Positions 59,521 to 64,000 of a DNA stretch of 64,000 nucleotides are shown here, piece by piece; position 1 is the first letter of the stretch; the number at the start of each line of letters is the position of its first letter. This DNA is from JAYVJH01 sp043777595 (GTDB lineage Bacteria > Bacteroidota > Bacteroidia > Cytophagales > Spirosomataceae). Position numbers and translations under genes: made by a program. The DNA lies in the NCBI GenBank assembly GCA_043777595.1, contig JAYWHT010000015.1, forward strand, positions 1 through 64,000. Direction: 5' to 3'. The notes under the pieces were generated by a model. The model was not told the origin of the DNA, ran no database searches, and saw only the letters and a list, made by a program, of their open reading frames with translations.

Positions 59521-60209
59521 TAAGACACATCAAAAACAGCATCGTCAATCGGTTCATTAACGGCAAACTCTCGCCAGCGAATATCCATCCAGCGCAAACC
59601 TTCAAAATAAATGCGGAGGCGTTGAGGCTGCACAAACGACTGGCCAGACACTGTCGTAAAGTCTGAATAAATACGATGATGAAAGCCCACCGAAGTATTA
59701 AAATGCAAATATCTGATATTAAAACTCTGTTGGTCAATGCCATAAAATGTTTCGCCGTCTTTGAGGTCTGTGATTTTGACCATAAAACAGTCGTGGCCGT
59801 CTATTTGGTCGTTGGTGAGGCGGTCTATTTTAAAACCCTGCGTGAGTGCATGACGAATGATACTAAACCCAAAATTGTTACTCCATTCAAAATGTTTGGC
59901 ATAAGGCTTGGCTACGTCCGAGAGGTTCATGTTGGTATGTTGGCCGTCGAAGCGTAGCGAAAAAAAATCTATTTCGCCATATTGAGCATCAAACCGTATT
60001 TTACCGTTGGCTTTGCGGGCTTCGTCGTTACTGTCTGGAAAAACTCTGAACAGTTGGTAAGTGTCAAAGTGCTTGTAATGAGCGGAGTCTGTTAGGCCAT
60101 AAGGCGTAAAAAATGCCTCGCCTTTGAGCATCAGCGTTTTGGGCGAGTGCCAAGTATCTCCACCCGAGGCTTCAATGAGTTTTTCGAGAATGTGCCGAGC
60201 GGTCATCAT
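59520..60209 (-). CDS. Hypothetical protein, LolA/LppX-like fold possible
   Basis: 229 residues from the ATG at 60209 (MMTARHILEKLIEASGGDTW would start at this or the next ATG). A longer reading from 60224 runs through the heptanucleotide array and is unlikely. The sequence is rich in beta strands (MLKGEAFFTPYGL, YQLFRVFPDSNDEARKANGK, FDAQYGEIDFFSLRFDGQ) and ends with GLRWMDIRWREFAVNEPIDD. The motif 'ILEKLIEASGG' followed by a 'xVxGxxxF' strand is reminiscent of outer-membrane-lipoprotein-sorting-like domains. There is no signal peptide. Function unknown; middle member of the TonB-VOC-MFS run. Confidence 0.6.
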   Translation of the reverse strand: MMTARHILEKLIEASGGDTWHSPKTLMLKGEAFFTPYGLTDSAHYKHFDTYQLFRVFPDSNDEARKANGKIRFDAQYGEIDFFSLRFDGQHTNMNLSDVAKPYAKHFEWSNNFGFSIIRHALTQGFKIDRLTNDQIDGHDCFMVKITDLKDGETFYGIDQQSFNIRYLHFNTSVGFHHRIYSDFTTVSGQSFVQPQRLRIYFEGLRWMDIRWREFAVNEPIDDAVFDVS

Positions 60210-60212
60210 GTA

Positions 60213-60247
60213 GTCGTTAGTCATTGGTCAATAGTCATTGGTCTTGG
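60213..60247 (+). repeat. Heptanucleotide array at a gene start
   Basis: Five units: gtcgtta, gtcattg, gtcaata, gtcattg, gtcttgg. They lie directly upstream of the start codon of the 59520-60209 gene (minus strand) and 12 bases from the stop of the VOC gene. Unit sequences overlap those of array B inside the heparinase gene. Confidence 0.88.
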
Positions 60248-60259
60248 TTATTTTAAAAC

Positions 60260-61234
60260 TTACTTACTATCCAAATATCCTGTTCTGGCACCATATCGGC
60301 CACCTTCCTCAATTTCGAGTTCGACCTGAAAACCACTTGGACTAAACAAAATACCAAAAGTGTAAGGCGTAGGTTTGTCGTAATAATACATCAGAGAAGG
60401 CTTTTTCAAAAATTCATAACCCAGTGCAGCGGCTTTGTCGCAAGTGTTGTTGAGAGTTACTAAGTCTTTATACAAAAACCCTATGTGGTCGATGCCGGGA
60501 TAAAACTTGCCAGCTTCTTTTTTTACTACTTGCGCTCGGCTAAGGCCAATGGCTTCGGGTTCGACAAAGATAAAAATATGTCGGCCAACCTCAATCATCG
60601 CCATCTGCGGAGTTTGTTTTAGTACAGTTGTGCCGATTACGTCCTTATAAAATTTAAGTTCGGTTGCCAGATTTTCTACCAAAAACAGCACATGGTCAAT
60701 TTGATATTCTGTTACTTTCGACTGTTTGGGGCGTTCTACCAAAAGTAATATATTTAGGTCTGGAGTATAAACGACGGCAGTTTTGGCAGTAGGCTCTGTC
60801 GGAATCGTGAGGCTTTGCGTACCAATTTTCACTCCATTAGCTTGTAATTTTTGGAGACTTTTGGTTAAGTTGCGAGTCGATAAACAGGCCCAATGTGGGC
60901 CATAAATAGGCGGATTGTCAAGGCTCGGAGTGGCCAATGTTTTTATCCAGCGTTTGGGGTCGCCTACTTTAATACCAGCAAATGGCCCTTGTGGCGAAAC
61001 GTTGATAGTTGTTTGGGCGGGATTAATTTGTAAAAAATTGATAAAAACCAATGGATTCATCGGTAGTTCGGCCATTTGTTTTGCCCCAAAATTAGTTTCA
61101 AAAAAAGTATTAGTCGCTTTGCGGTCGGTAACGTAATAATGGACATCGTCTAAGATTTGGGCTGCTACTTGATTGGAATACAAAACAAATAACGTCAAGT
61201 ACAGAATGGCTGTGGTAATGATTGGCTTTTTCAT
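60260..61234 (-). CDS. Secreted two-domain VOC (glyoxalase/dioxygenase-fold) protein
   Basis: 324 residues with a signal peptide (about 1-25). Two vicinal-oxygen-chelate modules follow: LDDVHYYVTDRKATNTFFET in the first, and IDHVLFLVENLATELKFYKD with DHIGFLYKDL in the second. A His-x-x-x-type metal site is plausible (DDVHYYV, DHVLFLV, EPEAIG region). Export from the cytosol is unusual for this fold. It lies 62 bases downstream of the TonB receptor and likely binds or modifies the imported compound (inference). Confidence 0.75.
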   Translation of the reverse strand: MKKPIITTAILYLTLFVLYSNQVAAQILDDVHYYVTDRKATNTFFETNFGAKQMAELPMNPLVFINFLQINPAQTTINVSPQGPFAGIKVGDPKRWIKTLATPSLDNPPIYGPHWACLSTRNLTKSLQKLQANGVKIGTQSLTIPTEPTAKTAVVYTPDLNILLLVERPKQSKVTEYQIDHVLFLVENLATELKFYKDVIGTTVLKQTPQMAMIEVGRHIFIFVEPEAIGLSRAQVVKKEAGKFYPGIDHIGFLYKDLVTLNNTCDKAAALGYEFLKKPSLMYYYDKPTPYTFGILFSPSGFQVELEIEEGGRYGARTGYLDSK

Positions 61235-61296
61235 ATTGTGTTATATCTAAACAAAAAAATCCCTTTCAAATCAATGAAAGGGACTTTTTTGTTGGT

Positions 61297-63987
61297 TTAA
61301 AAATTAAACTCTAACGAAGCAAAAATACGGCGAGGTATAATCGGCACACCACGCACTTGCGAAAACGTACCCGAAAAATTAGCCTCTTTGGCCAACAGCA
61401 AATAGTTGTCGGTTACGGCACTAATGATATTACCAGCCGACTGATTGTCTAATAAGTTATAACCACTTAGCTTGACACGCAGCCTGTTGCCATCGGCGAT
61501 TTTGAAATTATAATAGACGTTGGCATCTACCAAACTATAGCCCGGGTAGCTGATGGTGTTGTGTGGGTCGGCAAAGCGTGCGCCTATAAAGTTATTATTG
61601 AGGTTAAAGCCAAAGGTGCTGTTTTCGTAGCCGATGCTTGTGTTCCAGATAGTACTGGGTACGTTGGCCGTTTTGTTGTTAGCTACGTCAATCTTACGAG
61701 TCGGCGACAGTTCTTGTGTTAGCTTGGTATAAGTAGCACTTTGGGCTGTTAGGCTCGACCGAACGAATAACCCTTTCATACGGCTTGGGGTATAAATCAG
61801 GCTTAGTTCTGTACCCACAATTTTGTTATTGCCGCCTGGTACCGACACCGCCAATGCACCAATATAGGTCGTTATCAGACGGTTGGCGATGGTATTATAA
61901 AACAAGCCACCATCAAAACTCAAGTCGCCCGAGCTTTTGCGAAAACCTACTTCAACGCTATTAACGATTTCGTTGTTGTCAATATATGGGTTCATGTAGA
62001 GTGTGCGGCCTTGCTCGTCTGTTGTTATTACTTTCGTAGGGTCTTTCGGAAAAGTCGCCGCCGTTGGGTTTAGTAATAACGGTGTTTTGTTAGGGTCATC
62101 GGCATTGATATAGGCATACTGAACGGTTGTGTATGCGCCATAGTCGGGCGCACGGTATGCCCTCACGAGGTTGCCATAAATAGCCGTGTTATCGTCAATC
62201 ATGTAGTTTATACCAACTGAGCCAGACCAGTCTTGATGCTCGGGGCGGCGGCTCGCAAAACGCTGATAGGCATAACGGTCTTCGACGAGGTTCATCTTTA
62301 TCCAGTCGTAGCGTGCGCCTACGCTTACGGTGAGTTTGTCGTTAAACTTCATTTCGTCGCCAGCAAAAACTGAATTGACTGTTTCGGTATAATCACCGTT
62401 TCTAAACAACGAAGTAATAGACGGCAACGCCAGCGTAGGGCTGAGGCGGTAGCCCACTTGCTGGTTGTTGTCAGCCGAGCGAGCATCTAAGGCATACAAT
62501 ACGCCTGGCGTATATATTTTGGTATTGATGGTACTATAATATTGGCCAAAAGTAAGGTTATGTACGGTAGAGGCTGTCGTAATTTGTTTGTTTAGGCGAG
62601 CTTCGTTGATAAAATCTTTGAGTACTGCCGAGCCACCACTAAACAACGCCCGTGTCAGATATACTTCGCTGTTGGCTGCTGGGTTTGGACCCCAAATTGT
62701 AGAGAGACCAAAGTCAAAGACCGAGGCCGTTCCCATGTCCTGATAGCGACCTTTTGATATTAACGTCCAGCCGCTGCCGAGTTTTAGGTCTATGTTGTAG
62801 CCAATTAACTTGCCTTTTGAGTAGTTTCCTTTTTTCTGCGATTCTTCTTGGTCAATGGTATAGCGTGAGCCGTCGGGGTTGGTAAGGGTAGCAGGTTTGC
62901 CAACAAATACCGACCGAGGTACAAACACATCACGAGGCGACCAACCCGGGGCAGGCTTACTAAAATCGTTAGATAGATATGGTATATCAATTTGATTTTG
63001 GATATTCAAGTCAATAATGCCACCATAGACACGCACTTTGCCTTGATTGTCGGGCAAAAAATAATCAATATTACCACGAACCTGCCCGCCTTCGTCTGGA
63101 TAGAGGTTATTGCGAAGGCCAAGGTCTCTCATCAAAAACCCACCAACATTAAATCTCAGTGATTTAGATTCGTTCAAAGACCCGTTTAGATTAAAATCAA
63201 ACTGGCGCATGGCATTATTGGCAACAGTCATTCGCACTGCACCGCTTAGTTCTTCGCCGCCAGTTCGGCTTATTACGTTTACGGCACCAGCCGCTGCACC
63301 ACGGCCATAAAGCGTGGCGGCACTTCCACGCACTACCTCAATGCGGTCGATGTTCATGTCGTACCTAAACGAGGCATCTGGCACGGCTTCGGGGCTGGCA
63401 AATGTACGGAGGCCATCGTATAGCAACGAAGTATAGCCTAAGCCATTGCCAGACACATCAGGAAAACCACGCATAAAAATAGAGTTACGCACCCGCCCAG
63501 ATTGAGTCTGCACATACACACCTGGCACATATCTGATGGCATCGGTAAGGTTAATGGGATTGATACGAGCTAATTGCTTTGCACCAATAGATTCTACGGC
63601 AGTTACAGTCTCAATTTTGCGAACAGGCTGGCTTGTAGCCGTAATAAACACATCAGAAAGACTGTTGATGTCTTCGCTCATCGTTACATTCAGAGCCGAC
63701 TGGTTGCCGACCGTAATCTCTTGGGTTTTCATACCAACCGACCGAAAAACCAAAGTCGAACCGCTCGCTACCGATATTTTATAACTACCCGTAGCATCGG
63801 TGTTTGTTCCTGTTGTTGTTTTACCTTTTTGATAAACGCTCACACCTGGCAGCCCAGCACCACCCGAGCCTGTAACCTTGCCCGAAACGGCCACGTCTTG
63901 CGCCACAACGACCAACAGATTGACTATGAGGAGCGTCAGCGTTAGGCATAATGTCCTCAAATGTTTAAGAATGTAGTTTTTTCTCAT
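61297..63987 (-). CDS. TonB-dependent receptor, siderophore-receptor-like
   Basis: 896 residues. Signal peptide about 1-29; CarboxypepD_reg-like domain about 31-110 (VAVSGKVTGSGGAGLPGVSV); plug with VESIGAKQLARINPINLTDA, VPGVYVQTQSGRVRNSIFMR and RIEVVRGSAATLYGRGAAAG; then a 22-strand-type barrel ending RRIFASLEFNF. The plug signature and the C-terminal strand are those of siderophore-type receptors. Its downstream genes (VOC, hypothetical, MFS) suggest a small organic ligand rather than a polysaccharide. The upstream promoter region is cut off by the window end. Confidence 0.92.
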   Translation of the reverse strand: MRKNYILKHLRTLCLTLTLLIVNLLVVVAQDVAVSGKVTGSGGAGLPGVSVYQKGKTTTGTNTDATGSYKISVASGSTLVFRSVGMKTQEITVGNQSALNVTMSEDINSLSDVFITATSQPVRKIETVTAVESIGAKQLARINPINLTDAIRYVPGVYVQTQSGRVRNSIFMRGFPDVSGNGLGYTSLLYDGLRTFASPEAVPDASFRYDMNIDRIEVVRGSAATLYGRGAAAGAVNVISRTGGEELSGAVRMTVANNAMRQFDFNLNGSLNESKSLRFNVGGFLMRDLGLRNNLYPDEGGQVRGNIDYFLPDNQGKVRVYGGIIDLNIQNQIDIPYLSNDFSKPAPGWSPRDVFVPRSVFVGKPATLTNPDGSRYTIDQEESQKKGNYSKGKLIGYNIDLKLGSGWTLISKGRYQDMGTASVFDFGLSTIWGPNPAANSEVYLTRALFSGGSAVLKDFINEARLNKQITTASTVHNLTFGQYYSTINTKIYTPGVLYALDARSADNNQQVGYRLSPTLALPSITSLFRNGDYTETVNSVFAGDEMKFNDKLTVSVGARYDWIKMNLVEDRYAYQRFASRRPEHQDWSGSVGINYMIDDNTAIYGNLVRAYRAPDYGAYTTVQYAYINADDPNKTPLLLNPTAATFPKDPTKVITTDEQGRTLYMNPYIDNNEIVNSVEVGFRKSSGDLSFDGGLFYNTIANRLITTYIGALAVSVPGGNNKIVGTELSLIYTPSRMKGLFVRSSLTAQSATYTKLTQELSPTRKIDVANNKTANVPSTIWNTSIGYENSTFGFNLNNNFIGARFADPHNTISYPGYSLVDANVYYNFKIADGNRLRVKLSGYNLLDNQSAGNIISAVTDNYLLLAKEANFSGTFSQVRGVPIIPRRIFASLEFNF

Positions 63988-64000
63988 TTCGATAGATTGG

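Overview
This 64-kb window reads as chromosome of a Bacteroidota bacterium, most likely order Cytophagales (an inference). The support is the mix of CarboxypepD_reg/TonB receptors, bacillithiol synthase BshC, a DUF5606 protein, a 29-residue COX24/AURKAIP1 mini-protein, and Bacteroidota-type promoter elements (TTG...TAnnTTTG). There are no Shine-Dalgarno-like leaders. No rRNA, convincing tRNA, CRISPR array or complete insertion sequence was seen.

Layout. 1-4.8 kb: a YoeB-type toxin without a visible antitoxin, a PSCyt1/DUF1549/DUF1553 cytochrome-like protein, and a DUF2335 gene split by an in-frame TGA. 5-16.4 kb: TonB receptor, DUF4440 protein, hicBA, wecB, an Rpn-type nuclease with a GKAE repeat tail, flippase, methyltransferase, ispF and lon. 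16.7-20.5 kb: a single-chain restriction-modification-specificity enzyme (AloI/type IIB-like). 20.7-30.4 kb: radA, PAP2 phosphatase, envelope proteins, heptose-1-phosphate adenylyltransferase, a YugP-like protease, DUF2911, an AlbA_2 (Schlafen-like) ATPase and an AIM24 protein. 30.6-46.3 kb: M28 peptidase, GH20 hexosaminidase, a CE12-GH28 pectin-degrading fusion, ABC-F, a ceramidase-like protein, a heparinase II/III-like protein, bshC, FKBP and rhaM. 46.5-50.6 kb: lpdA, then a decaying toxin-antitoxin island (yefM, yoeB, DUF4177, MNT, HEPN), Uma2 and ssb. 50.6-57.4 kb: mutY, HU, a TPR protein, RNase G/E, a PIN toxin pair and queA. 57.4-64 kb: a minus-strand cluster of TonB receptor, VOC protein, hypothetical and MFS transporter that looks like a small-molecule uptake unit.

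The most unusual signals cut across genes. (1) Two toxin genes, hicA and the second yoeB, have ATA exactly where the family Met1 codon should be, each abutting the antitoxin stop codon. (2) Degenerate period-7 (heptanucleotide) arrays sit at gene ends and inside coding sequence, with three in one heparinase gene, where they encode loop inserts and the C-terminus. (3) The toxin-antitoxin island carries two genes that each lack one A in an A run, and one of them also has a stop in place of a near-invariant Trp. (4) A palindromic repeat (agtcatcgctt-NN-agcgatggct) recurs, and a C-rich/G-rich hairpin element has been domesticated inside the restriction-modification gene.

Everything here was read by eye. 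Family names rest on recognised motifs, not searches.
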